From NCBI RefSeq assembly GCF_023715245.1, contig NZ_JAMBNV010000002.1, forward strand, positions 372,001 to 436,000: a DNA stretch of 64,000 nucleotides, read 5' to 3'. The stretch comes from Sporosarcina luteola. GTDB taxonomy: Bacteria > Bacillota > Bacilli > Bacillales_A > Planococcaceae. Positions 42,951-50,676 of this stretch are shown here, piece by piece. The notes beneath the pieces are model-generated. The model was given only the letters and a program-made list of their open reading frames with translations, searched no databases and had not been told where the DNA came from. The translations under genes and the position numbers were made by a program. The number at the start of each line of letters is the position of its first letter. The first letter of the stretch is position 1.

Positions 42951-44144
42951 TTGGAAAGAGTAGTTGGAACGGTTGTCAGAGGTCTTCGTTGCCCGATTAT
43001 CAATAAAGGGGACAATATTGAAGAAATCGTCGTGGATAGCGTGTTGAAAGCGGCGGAAGTCGAAGGATTTGCCATCAATGACAGAGATATCGTCACAATC
43101 ACGGAATCCATCGTAGCTCGCGCTCAAGACAATTACGCGACAGTCGATCATATTGCGAAAGACGTTCAAGCAAAATTCGGCGACAGCACAATCGGCGTCA
43201 TTTTTCCGATTCTTAGCCGCAACCGGTTTGCAATCTGTCTCCGCGGAATCGCGAAAGGTGCTGCGAAGAAAATCGTTTTGATGCTCAGCTATCCATCCGA
43301 TGAAGTCGGCAATCACCTTGTCGATATTGATATGCTCGACGAAAAAGGCGTCAACCCATGGACGGACGTGCTGAATGAACAAGAATTCCGCAATCATTTC
43401 GGATACAATAAACATACATTCACTGGTATCGATTACATCGAGTATTATAAATCAATCGTTGAAGAATACGGCGTTGAATGCGAAGTCATCTTCTCGAACA
43501 ACGCGAAGACGATTCTTGATTACACAAAAGACGTGCTCACTTGCGATATCCATACTCGTGAGAGAACAAAACGCATCTTGAAAGCGAATGGCGGCGAAAA
43601 GATCTACAGCCTTGATAATATCCTAGCCGAATCGGTCGATGGCAGTGGATTTAATGAAGCGTACGGACTTCTAGGCTCCAATAAGGCGACGGAAGACAGC
43701 GTAAAGCTGTTCCCACGCAATTGCCAGCCGGTCGTCGACACGATTCAAGCTTCATTGCAAGAAAAGACCGGCAAGCTAGTTGAAGTCATGGTTTACGGCG
43801 ACGGTGCCTTCAAAGACCCAGTCGGCAAAATCTGGGAGCTCGCAGACCCTGTCGTGTCACCTGCCTATACAGCTGGCCTCGCAGGTACGCCGAACGAAAT
43901 CAAATTGAAATACCTTGCAGACAACAACTTCGCTGATCTACGAGGCGAAGAGTTGAAAAAGGCGATCAATGAATTCATCGAGAACAAAGAAGAGGATCTC
44001 GTCGGTTCCATGGAATCCCAAGGGACGACACCACGGAAACTGACTGACCTCATCGGCTCACTGTCCGACCTCACTTCAGGCAGCGGTGATAAAGGTACCC
44101 CGATTGTGTTCATTCAAGGATATTTTGATAACTATACGAAATAA
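42951..44144 (+). CDS. CofE-like (coenzyme F420-0:L-glutamate ligase family) protein
   Basis: A 397-residue protein. VVRGLRCPIINKGDNIEEI and the following DRDIVTITESIVARAQ are the GTP/metal-binding start of the CofE fold; the later VEVMVYGDGAFKDPVGKIW stretch and DPVVSPAYTAGLAGTP are also family-like. It is longer than the archaeal enzyme (about 250 residues). Bacillales are not known F420 producers and no other F420 gene is in the window, so it may join glutamate or another amino acid to a different acceptor. TTG start after AAGGAGCG. Likely controlled by the divergent LysR gene. A hairpin terminator follows. Confidence 0.7.
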   Translation: MERVVGTVVRGLRCPIINKGDNIEEIVVDSVLKAAEVEGFAINDRDIVTITESIVARAQDNYATVDHIAKDVQAKFGDSTIGVIFPILSRNRFAICLRGIAKGAAKKIVLMLSYPSDEVGNHLVDIDMLDEKGVNPWTDVLNEQEFRNHFGYNKHTFTGIDYIEYYKSIVEEYGVECEVIFSNNAKTILDYTKDVLTCDIHTRERTKRILKANGGEKIYSLDNILAESVDGSGFNEAYGLLGSNKATEDSVKLFPRNCQPVVDTIQASLQEKTGKLVEVMVYGDGAFKDPVGKIWELADPVVSPAYTAGLAGTPNEIKLKYLADNNFADLRGEELKKAINEFIENKEEDLVGSMESQGTTPRKLTDLIGSLSDLTSGSGDKGTPIVFIQGYFDNYTK

Positions 44145-44150
44145 GATTGT

Positions 44151-44179
44151 GCCCTTGGTCATTGACTGAGGGCTTTTTC
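44151..44179 (+). terminator. Terminator of the CofE-like gene
   Basis: GCCCTTGGTCA pairs with TGACTGAGGGC (two wobble pairs), followed by TTTTT. Confidence 0.75.
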
Positions 44180-44224
44180 TTGTCGTTTTGGAGTTGTTCG
44201 TTCATTGCCCGGGCCGTTTTTTTG

Positions 44225-44352
44225 GATATCGGTCATTTCCCGGTGGATATCGGTCAATTTCAACTAGTTATCGGTCAGTTGCGGAGAGTTATCGGTCACT
44301 TCTTGAAAGTTATCGGTCAAATACATTGAGTTATCGTCATTTCGGGACTTAA
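44225..44352 (-). repeat. Family A array 5 (5 units + head, 21 bp)
   Basis: Plus-strand TATCGGTCA cores begin at 44227, 44248, 44269, 44290 and 44311; the head TATCGTCATTTCGGGACTTAA begins at 44332. Spacing is exactly 21 bp, minus orientation. It lies between codirectional CofE-like and ECF sigma genes. (Head quoted in parts: TATCGTCATTTC, GGGACTTAA.). Confidence 0.9.
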
Positions 44353-44461
44353 GAATCACTTGGTTTCTAGTTCGGGTTTAGTGGCTGTTCTTTTTCACTC
44401 TTAAAATACTTGAAACGTTTCATCCATCCCGTTCACCTAATCTATAGAAGGTGGTGATTCC

Positions 44462-45007
44462 ATGCCGAAAAAGGAAAGACTGGTGAAGAAAGCAATTAAA
44501 GGTGATCAGAACGCATTGCAGCTGCTTCTGAAAGAAGAGAAAGATAAGCTTTATAAAATGGCATTCATTTACATGAAAAATGAACATGATGCCCTGGAAG
44601 TATTTCAGCAAACCGTATTGGAAGTCATTGAATCAATACATCAACTAAGGAATCCGGAATATTTCAGCACGTGGGTGACGCGGATTTGCATCAATGTCTC
44701 GTTGAAGGAGATTCGTAAAAACAAAAAAATCGTTACAATGGAGAGCTATTCAATTCCTGACGTTATTCAGATTAGCGGCTCCATTGAAGAAAGACTGGAT
44801 TTGACCAATGTCCTTTATGAATTGGATGACAAGTACAAATCTGTTCTCGTCTTGCGCTTTTTTCATGATTTCACGGTCAATCAGATTGCGGATATACTTG
44901 GGTGTCCTGAGGGCACTGTTAAAACGAACTTACATAGGGGTCTCGCCCTGTTGAAAACAAAATTGAAGGGAGTTTATATGGATGAAAGACGAAACGAAAA
45001 TTATTAA
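44462..45007 (+). CDS. ECF-type RNA polymerase sigma factor
   Basis: A 181-residue extracytoplasmic-function sigma factor. Region 2 (about 10-80) includes YKMAFIYMKNEHDALEVFQQ and WVTRICIN; region 4 (about 115-175) includes FHDFTVNQIADILGCPEGTV followed by KTNLHRGL. GGTGGTGATTCC precedes the ATG. It overlaps the anti-sigma gene by 26 bp. A GAAACGTTTC palindrome at 44412-44421 contains a GAAAC of the kind ECF sigma factors use as -35, but no -10 at the proper distance is clear, so autoregulation is only possible. Closest in style to SigV/SigI-like members with DUF4179 partners. Confidence 0.9.
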   Translation: MPKKERLVKKAIKGDQNALQLLLKEEKDKLYKMAFIYMKNEHDALEVFQQTVLEVIESIHQLRNPEYFSTWVTRICINVSLKEIRKNKKIVTMESYSIPDVIQISGSIEERLDLTNVLYELDDKYKSVLVLRFFHDFTVNQIADILGCPEGTVKTNLHRGLALLKTKLKGVYMDERRNENY

Positions 45008-46004
45008 AGACACGATGGAGGCCATTCCTGTACCGAGTGAGAAGCTGGATTCGATCATTGAGAATTCATTTAAATCAAATGCTCAATCCCGTAAAAGGAC
45101 TGTCAAAAAGCGTGCTGGATATGTACTCGCCGCCACATTGGCAATTAGTATTTTAGGCGGGACGGTACTGTTGAATCCAGCGATGGCGAATATGATAAGC
45201 CAGCTGCCGGTCATCGGGAATGTGTTCGACTATTTCGGTTCAACTAGTAAACCTGCCTATAAGGAGTTCGGACAGCTTGCGACTGACGTCGGCCGGACTG
45301 CGAAAGATAAAGATGTTTTAATCAATATCGACCAAGGAGTCTTCGATGGGACGACAATCACTTTGGCAGTGACGGTACAAACAAATAAAAATTATGGCTC
45401 AACCTTATTTTTTGACGGCTGGCCTTCCGTTGAGGGCGAGTCTGCTGGAAATGCCGGCGCCTCCTTTGAGAGAGTGAAAGGATTAGGCTACGCAGGCATT
45501 ATGACCATCACTCCCCATTTTGAGAAAACACCCGATGAGGTGGATATCAACTGGGAGCCGAAAGTGTTGCTTGGTGATAAAAAAGAGGTGAAAGGCGACT
45601 GGAAGTTAAACTTCTCTCTGCCTTTAATCGAACCCGAAGTGCTGACTTTGAATGAGCTAGTTGAAAAAGATGGTGTTGCCATCCAATTCAAGGAAGTGAG
45701 AAAGACACCGTTAACCTTCAATATTTACTATCAGCAATTGGTTGACCCTACATTGCTGGATGACTGGACGGCAGTCGAGGCGGAGCTGAAAGCCACAGAT
45801 GATCTGGGGAATGAATACGAAGTTCCTTATAACGGCGGGTTTACTGAAGGTGGCGCCAGAACTCGCGAGGATCTCCAATGGAGCGCAACCATCCACAACA
45901 TTGATCCGCAGGCGACTAAACTTATATTTCACCCGTTTGCGACCGTGAGCACGCTTGAAGGTTCGAAGAAAATTTATTTTGAAGACATTGAAGTAGAATT
46001 ATAA
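44982..46004 (+). CDS. DUF4179 anti-sigma factor
   Basis: A 340-residue membrane protein: a short cytoplasmic N terminus (about 1-42) that would hold the sigma factor, one transmembrane helix (about 47-65, VLAATLAISILGGTVLL), then an extracytoplasmic DUF4179 domain (IGNVFDYFGSTSKPAYKEFG). It overlaps the upstream ECF sigma gene, which is the usual arrangement of a sigma/anti-sigma pair. The inducing signal cannot be read from the sequence. A terminator follows and merges with family A array 6. Confidence 0.85.
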   Translation: MKDETKIIKDTMEAIPVPSEKLDSIIENSFKSNAQSRKRTVKKRAGYVLAATLAISILGGTVLLNPAMANMISQLPVIGNVFDYFGSTSKPAYKEFGQLATDVGRTAKDKDVLINIDQGVFDGTTITLAVTVQTNKNYGSTLFFDGWPSVEGESAGNAGASFERVKGLGYAGIMTITPHFEKTPDEVDINWEPKVLLGDKKEVKGDWKLNFSLPLIEPEVLTLNELVEKDGVAIQFKEVRKTPLTFNIYYQQLVDPTLLDDWTAVEAELKATDDLGNEYEVPYNGGFTEGGARTREDLQWSATIHNIDPQATKLIFHPFATVSTLEGSKKIYFEDIEVEL

Positions 46005-46015
46005 ATAGTAGCCCT

Positions 46016-46050
46016 ACTGTCGGTCGTGTAAACATGACGGGCAGTTTTTT
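46016..46050 (+). terminator. Terminator of the sigma/anti-sigma operon
   Basis: A 14-position stem (ACTGTCGGTCGTGT with ACATGACGGGCAGT, one mismatch) and TTTTTT. The T run passes straight into the first unit of family A array 6. Confidence 0.75.
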
Positions 46051-46177
46051 ATCGATCATTTCTCAAGAGTTATCGATCAATTGCGGGAAGTTATCGGTCA
46101 ATGTCACAAAGTTATCGGTCATCTACAGCGCGTTATCGGTCATTTTCACAATTTTATCGTCATTTCAGGACTTAATC
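46049..46177 (-). repeat. Family A array 6 (5 units + head, 21 bp)
   Basis: Plus-strand TATCGATCA or TATCGGTCA cores begin at 46050, 46071, 46092, 46113 and 46134; the head TATCGTCATTTCAGGACTTAA begins at 46155. Exactly 21 bp apart, minus orientation, in a convergent gap. (Head quoted in parts: TATCGTCATTTC, AGGACTTAA.). Confidence 0.9.
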
Positions 46178-46276
46178 ACTAGTTAAGTTCTTCACTCCCA
46201 TCGGCAATACCCTTCAAAATAGACTCTCAGCTAGTTGGATAGGGTAGTACATTCAATTTTCAAAGGAGGCGATTAA

Positions 46277-46395
46277 ATGTTCATCCACTAACTGAAATTG
46301 ACCTTTGGAGATTTGCCATCGCGAACACTTTAATAGAATCTCAAGCAAGCGCTGCAAGTACAAGTACGAGAGCTCTTCACCTATCAATCCGATAA
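46277..46395 (+). pseudogene. Possible frameshifted small gene
   Basis: An excellent site AAAGGAGGCG lies seven bases before ATG 46277, but the frame stops after four codons. The neighbouring frame is open for 38 codons (HPLTEIDLWRFAIANTLIE and onward) to a TAA at 46393. A single missing base in codon 2 would join them. It overlaps the 3' end of the convergent GNAT gene by 19 bases. Could also be a chance frame or a leader peptide. Confidence 0.35.
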
Positions 46396-47087
46396 ATCCC
46401 TTTCCTGTCGCGCAAACGGCAGCCATTCCGCTCAAAAATGCCAATCATATGATGATTCACTTCATCCGTGCTCCCGACATAAGTCGCAGCACCGATTCCC
46501 TTCAGCAAATTGAGCGAAAGCCGGTGAAACACGGTTCCATACCCTTTCCCTCTCCATTCCGGCACAATCCCAAAATAAAACAGACGCCCCTCATCGACAG
46601 TTCCTTGCTCGATAATGGGGATGCTTAAACCAACCGGCTCGCCGGATTTCCGGAAGATAAAGCAAGATGCCCTCCATTCAGGTCCAAGTTCATTTTCGAG
46701 TGATTCCATCACCTGCTCGATTGTGAACAGTTTATTTTTATTTGCAGATCCACTGCGGCAACGCTCGTATAGCTCCGCAAAATCCGAATCCACCATTCCT
46801 CCGTCGCTTAACGGTTCGACAGTTATACCCGGGGCTGACGAAAAGGTTTCATTTAACTTCCGTGTATATTCCACAATCGTTGAGATTTTGCGGAAACCTT
46901 GTTCCAATAGTTTCTTTTCATGCACAGTATCCATCAACAACGATAAATAACCGACCTGTTCTTCCTTCCATTCACCTAGCAATCGATCAAATGCTTCCTC
47001 ATATTTCTGCTTGGAAACCCCGTCCACCTTCACTTGATCAACAAGCCAATATTCATTTTCCTTCTCAACCCGATTAAATAAATTCAC
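46377..47087 (-). CDS. GNAT-family acetyltransferase
   Basis: A 236-residue protein. The N-terminal half (about 1-115) is a partner domain, and the C-terminal half (about 75-236) has the GNAT core: FIFRKSGEPVGLSIPI, then FYFGIVPEWRGKGYGTVFHR with the R/Q-x-x-G-x-G/A acetyl-CoA loop, and HHMIGIFERNGC at the end. The start is GTG 47087 after AGGAG. Substrate unknown. It is transcribed alone. Confidence 0.8.
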   Translation of the reverse strand: MNLFNRVEKENEYWLVDQVKVDGVSKQKYEEAFDRLLGEWKEEQVGYLSLLMDTVHEKKLLEQGFRKISTIVEYTRKLNETFSSAPGITVEPLSDGGMVDSDFAELYERCRSGSANKNKLFTIEQVMESLENELGPEWRASCFIFRKSGEPVGLSIPIIEQGTVDEGRLFYFGIVPEWRGKGYGTVFHRLSLNLLKGIGAATYVGSTDEVNHHMIGIFERNGCRLRDRKGIYRIDR

Positions 47088-47240
47088 TTGTATATTCTCC
47101 TTCTCTGCATCCGCTTATAAGAAGTTTCGCCGGAGCATATACAGATTCCTGCTCGTCAGGCAAAGATTCAACTCCCCTTCCTTTGGGTAGGTTGAGTAGA
47201 GGTGACAAAATATTTGTTTGTTTGAAGAGAAGGGGCTGCT

Positions 47241-47819
47241 ATGTTTGGATTTTCAGATTTAATTTCGTTGATCATCTCCGTCTTCATCATTCTGCCAGTC
47301 GTCACGTTCATTAGGGAATCCGGATATTTTATCATAAGTGCCATTTTCGGCGTCAAGAATCCAAGACTAACGATCGGATCGGGACCTCGTTTTAAAAAAA
47401 TCGGCATTTTTGACATTCGAAGATATTATCACTTATATAGTTGGTTTTCTTTTGATTCCTTGAAAAGGGATGGAAAGTTCGCATATATATGCATTTACGC
47501 CGGGCCTATCCTCATTAATCTTGCGGTGGCTTTTGCCATCAATACTTTGCTGGCGAATGGTTTCTTGGAAGACTTTCGAACCTTTTGGGAACGCTTCATT
47601 TTTTATATATTTTATTATGTACTGTTGGATATTGTCCCAATGTTCACTGTGAATGGAAAACCGAACAATGGCATGGTTTTATACGAATTGCTCCGTTATG
47701 GAAAACGGACTGATTACAACACCGAGCCTATCATTCCCGCCACAACTGACGTGGAGGAAGAAGTTCAGGAACAAATGGAGAAAATCGAGGAAATTATTGA
47801 GGAAGAAAAAGAAGAGTGA
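47241..47819 (+). CDS. Membrane protein resembling a catalytically dead site-2 protease (M50)
   Basis: A 192-residue membrane protein with three or four hydrophobic segments (about 7-25, 80-98, 112-130). FIRESGYFIISAIFGVKNPR resembles the M50 protease HExxH helix and the strand after it, but the two zinc histidines are gone (RESGY). LLDIVPMFTVNGKPNNG resembles the second M50 motif (N-x-x-P...DG). The C terminus is a highly acidic coil (VEEEVQEQMEKIEEIIEEE). It would be a pseudoprotease binding membrane substrates, if the reading is right. AGAAGGGGCTGCT precedes the ATG. Confidence 0.6.
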   Translation: MFGFSDLISLIISVFIILPVVTFIRESGYFIISAIFGVKNPRLTIGSGPRFKKIGIFDIRRYYHLYSWFSFDSLKRDGKFAYICIYAGPILINLAVAFAINTLLANGFLEDFRTFWERFIFYIFYYVLLDIVPMFTVNGKPNNGMVLYELLRYGKRTDYNTEPIIPATTDVEEEVQEQMEKIEEIIEEEKEE

Positions 47820-47856
47820 CAGCAGCCCACATTCGTGGGTTAGCTGTCACTCTTGT
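47815..47856. terminator. Bidirectional terminator
   Basis: AGTGACAGC pairs with GCTGTCACT, with an inner CCCAC/GTGGG stem, between convergent genes. Confidence 0.8.
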
Positions 47857-48164
47857 TATTGTTCGTCTTTATCAGATAACTTTCGTTCCTTCGTGAAGTC
47901 CGGTTCTTCTCCGAACTCAGTATAGGCCGGGGTGGAAGTGCGGCTCCGAGTCTCAACGACTTCCTTATTCTCATCCGGTTTAAATAAAAGACCTAAACAA
48001 ATCAATCCGCTAATTGCTACAAGGGCATAAACCACCCTTGACATAAATGCATCCTGTCCGCCAAATAATGACGCAACCAAGTCAAATTGGAAAAAAGCGA
48101 TCAATCCCCAATTCAATGCTCCTATGATAACCAATGCCAATGCAATACGTCGAAGCGCTCCCAT
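47856..48164 (-). CDS. DUF378 (YuzA-like) membrane protein
   Basis: A 102-residue protein with two transmembrane helices: LALVIIGALNWGLIAFFQFD with the DUF378 signature GALNWGL, and VVYALVAISGLICLGLLF. The hydrophilic C terminus is acidic and longer than in most members. GAGGAGGAAT precedes the ATG. The function of the family is unknown. Confidence 0.85.
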   Translation of the reverse strand: MGALRRIALALVIIGALNWGLIAFFQFDLVASLFGGQDAFMSRVVYALVAISGLICLGLLFKPDENKEVVETRSRTSTPAYTEFGEEPDFTKERKLSDKDEQ

Positions 48165-48329
48165 ACATATTCCTCCTCTATAAACAATTATAATTAGCTT
48201 TTGCTAAATGAGGATTTTCATACGTGCGAGGTGCTTCCAAATAAAACCAATTTTTCCTTATGATTAAATCCAAACGATGAAACTTCTGGGCAGAGCAACC
48301 GTAAATGAAAGGTAAAAGGAGTGTGGAAA

Positions 48330-48800
48330 TTGAACAAGAAGCCTATTTTGGACATTCCGAAAACCTTGTCCGAAAAATTCTTGGATACTATAACGTCCCT
48401 CCTCTATTTAGCTGGCATCATGAGCAATCTTCCTGACCAAGTTCCTGCCCATTACAACGCATTGGGTGAGGTGAATCGCTGGGGATCGAAATGGGAGCTG
48501 ATCCTGCTGCCCGGCATTGCTGCCTTTTTAGCTGTTATTATGACATTTCTTGAGAAACATCCCGAATGGCATAATTACAGGAAGTTGAATGAAAGTAATA
48601 TCAAATTCCAATATAGGAATTCACGCTTGTTGATGAATGTCCTAAAGAATGAATGTGTCCTGCTTTTTGTGTTTCTCACGTACAAAACCGAGCAAGTGGC
48701 TTTAGGAAGTGTTGACTCACTTAGCATCGCCTTTTTGCCTATTTTCCTTGTCATTATTTTCGGATCGATGGTCTTCTTCATCATACGTTCATATAAATAA
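48330..48800 (+). CDS. DUF1648 membrane protein
   Basis: A 156-residue protein with three hydrophobic segments. LPDQVPAHYNALGEVNRWGSKW is the DUF1648 motif (a short amphipathic loop following the first helix). TTG 48330 is preferred, since AAAAGGAGTG lies before it at a proper distance while the GTG at 48321 abuts the site. It is related in style to the SdpI immunity proteins, which carry the same domain, but much shorter; a role in immunity is speculation. Confidence 0.7.
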   Translation: MNKKPILDIPKTLSEKFLDTITSLLYLAGIMSNLPDQVPAHYNALGEVNRWGSKWELILLPGIAAFLAVIMTFLEKHPEWHNYRKLNESNIKFQYRNSRLLMNVLKNECVLLFVFLTYKTEQVALGSVDSLSIAFLPIFLVIIFGSMVFFIIRSYK

Positions 48801-49012
48801 TTATTATTGTTTTTTGTGGTTTTTTAGCAAAACAAAGATTGTTTTTAGATGGGAATTTTCACATTAACAAAGACCCGTTCGTCTAACGAAACACTTGGTT
48901 ATTCTATTACTTTTTGATAAAATGGAGGGGTGAGCATTAATAAAAGAAGTTTGATTAAAAATATGCCTAAGGGCTGAAGGAGTGAGCGATTCACAATAAG
49001 GAGCTGGAATTT

Positions 49013-50422
49013 ATGACAACAGAACAAACTACTACACTGCAACAAGACACAGGAGAAGAGGTCGTTCGGGATTATTCTTTAGACCGTGTACCTCGCGAGG
49101 AACGAAAAGCTAGCTGGCTTAGCATAACGAACATTACGTTCGGTATCGCTACAGCGATTTTTTACTTCCAAATGGGAAGTGTGATGGCACTTCAATTCGG
49201 AGCACCCAATGCCCTTTTATCCGCAGGCTACGCAATTATCGTGGCGGGTATACTCGGTACAGTCATTGTGTACTTATCTGCGAAAACCGGCATGAATGTG
49301 AACCTCCTATCGAGGGGCGGCGGCTTCGGCTATATTGGAGCATCTTTGACATCACTCATCTACGCATCGAATTTTATTATGTATTGTGCTTTTGAAGGCC
49401 TGATTCTAATATCAGCCGTACATCATTTTCTACCCTCCTTTCCGAAATGGGTTTTAATCCTCGTATTTGGACTCATTGTTATTCCTCTTAATTGGTTTGG
49501 AATTCAACAACTGGACAAGCTGCAAAAATGGTCATTACCAATTTTCATCCTCTTTTTGATCACTGCGATTGTCATTTCTTTTATCAAACCTGCTATTTAT
49601 ACGGGTCCTGTTTTCTCTTACATGCCAGAAGGAGTCCAGCTTGGCGGAACCGCGCTGCTGTTCTGCATCGGTATGCATAATGGGATTATGGGCTTGACCG
49701 CTCTTCTCGCTTCAGATTATGCCCGCTTTTTACGCCCTAAAGATATCAAAATTGGATCTTTAGCAATCGGGTTCATTCCTCAAATTTTTTGTTATGGCGT
49801 TATGGGAGGATTAGGCATCTGGTTCGGTGTCCGTTATTTGGAGTCGGATCCAGGCGTTTATATTGTACTGCTGCTCGGAATCGGTGGCGCGTTATTTACC
49901 ATGTTGACGCAATTGCGTATTAATGTCACAAATATTTATAGTAGTTCACTCTCCTTATCAAACTTCTTTGAAAACATCTTCCGTTTCACCCCCGGCCGAC
50001 GATTTTGGGTCGTTGTCTCCGCATTGACGGCGATTGCTCTAATGCTCGGCGGCATTGTAGACCATCTTGCTACGGTCATGACATTCCAAGGAGTCTTCCT
50101 GTTCTCATGGGCGTCCATCTTGGTGACGGATGCGCTAGTCGTAAAAAAATGGTTGAAAATTGGACCGAATTATTATGTTGCCACACAAGAGTATTTGTAT
50201 AAGTGGAATCCGGTCGGCGTTGTTTCCCTCCTCGTTTCAAGTGTAATCGGCACAGTTGCCGCACTTGGCTATATGGGATTATTCCTCCAATCGACAGCTG
50301 CGTTTTTCGCTGCGGTGCTCGCCGCTATTTTGACGGTCATCATCGCGATACTGACAAAGGGCGCGTATTATTTGCAACAAGAACCAACTGATATTGTCGA
50401 AGAGGACAAACTGAAACGATGA
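49013..50422 (+). CDS. NCS1-family purine/cytosine permease
   Basis: A 469-residue transporter with about twelve hydrophobic segments. Family features: an N-terminal YSLDRVPREERKASWLSI lead-in, then SLLSRGGGFGYIGASLTS-like repeat (here NLLSRGGGFGYIGASL) and the loop ASDYARFLRP. It probably takes up a nucleobase or related compound such as cytosine, hydantoin or allantoin. AAGGAGCTGG precedes the ATG. No catabolic enzyme gene adjoins, so the substrate is open. A strong terminator follows. Confidence 0.85.
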   Translation: MTTEQTTTLQQDTGEEVVRDYSLDRVPREERKASWLSITNITFGIATAIFYFQMGSVMALQFGAPNALLSAGYAIIVAGILGTVIVYLSAKTGMNVNLLSRGGGFGYIGASLTSLIYASNFIMYCAFEGLILISAVHHFLPSFPKWVLILVFGLIVIPLNWFGIQQLDKLQKWSLPIFILFLITAIVISFIKPAIYTGPVFSYMPEGVQLGGTALLFCIGMHNGIMGLTALLASDYARFLRPKDIKIGSLAIGFIPQIFCYGVMGGLGIWFGVRYLESDPGVYIVLLLGIGGALFTMLTQLRINVTNIYSSSLSLSNFFENIFRFTPGRRFWVVVSALTAIALMLGGIVDHLATVMTFQGVFLFSWASILVTDALVVKKWLKIGPNYYVATQEYLYKWNPVGVVSLLVSSVIGTVAALGYMGLFLQSTAAFFAAVLAAILTVIIAILTKGAYYLQQEPTDIVEEDKLKR

Positions 50423-50426
50423 ATGA

Positions 50427-50466
50427 AAAGAGCCATGCCTCAATTGAATTGGGCATGGCTTTTTTA
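50427..50466 (+). terminator. Terminator of the NCS1 permease gene
   Basis: AGCCATGCC pairs with GGCATGGCT around a 12-nt loop, followed by TTTTT. Confidence 0.9.
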
Positions 50467-50483
50467 GGCAAACCAGGTGAGTC

Positions 50484-50613
50484 GGAAGTCCTGAAATGAC
50501 AATATATCTTGGGAAATGATCGATAACTTTCGGGAAATGAACGATATCAGTCGTATGGTGATCGATATATCCCGTGAATTGATCGATATCTGTCCCGAAA
50601 TGATCGATATCTT
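50484..50613 (+). repeat. Family A array 7 (head + 5 units, 21 bp)
   Basis: Head GAAGTCCTGAAATGAC with core CAATATA at 50500, then CGATAAC or CGATATC cores at 50521, 50542, 50563, 50584 and 50605. Period exactly 21 bp, plus orientation, in a convergent gap between two terminators. The CGATATC variant dominates here, unlike the CGATAAC of the other arrays. Confidence 0.9.
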
Positions 50614-50622
50614 TTACGCGGC

Positions 50623-50670
50623 AAATGAAAGAGCCATTCCAAGTTGTAAATACAACCCGGAATGGCTCTT
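50623..50670 (-). terminator. Terminator of the MetNPQ operon
   Basis: On the minus strand AGAGCCATTCC pairs with GGAATGGCTCT around an 18-nt loop, followed by TTCATTT. Confidence 0.85.
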
Positions 50671-50676
50671 CTCACT

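Noticed and set aside
44405..44461. Autoregulated ECF promoter
   Set aside because: GAAAC is present but the following CGTT lies only about 13 bp away, too close for an ECF -10; kept only as a remark.
12756..50613. CRISPR arrays
   Set aside because: The conserved part is only 7-11 bp, the period is 20-21 bp and the units drift in sequence; CRISPR repeats are longer with longer spacers. No cas gene is in the window.
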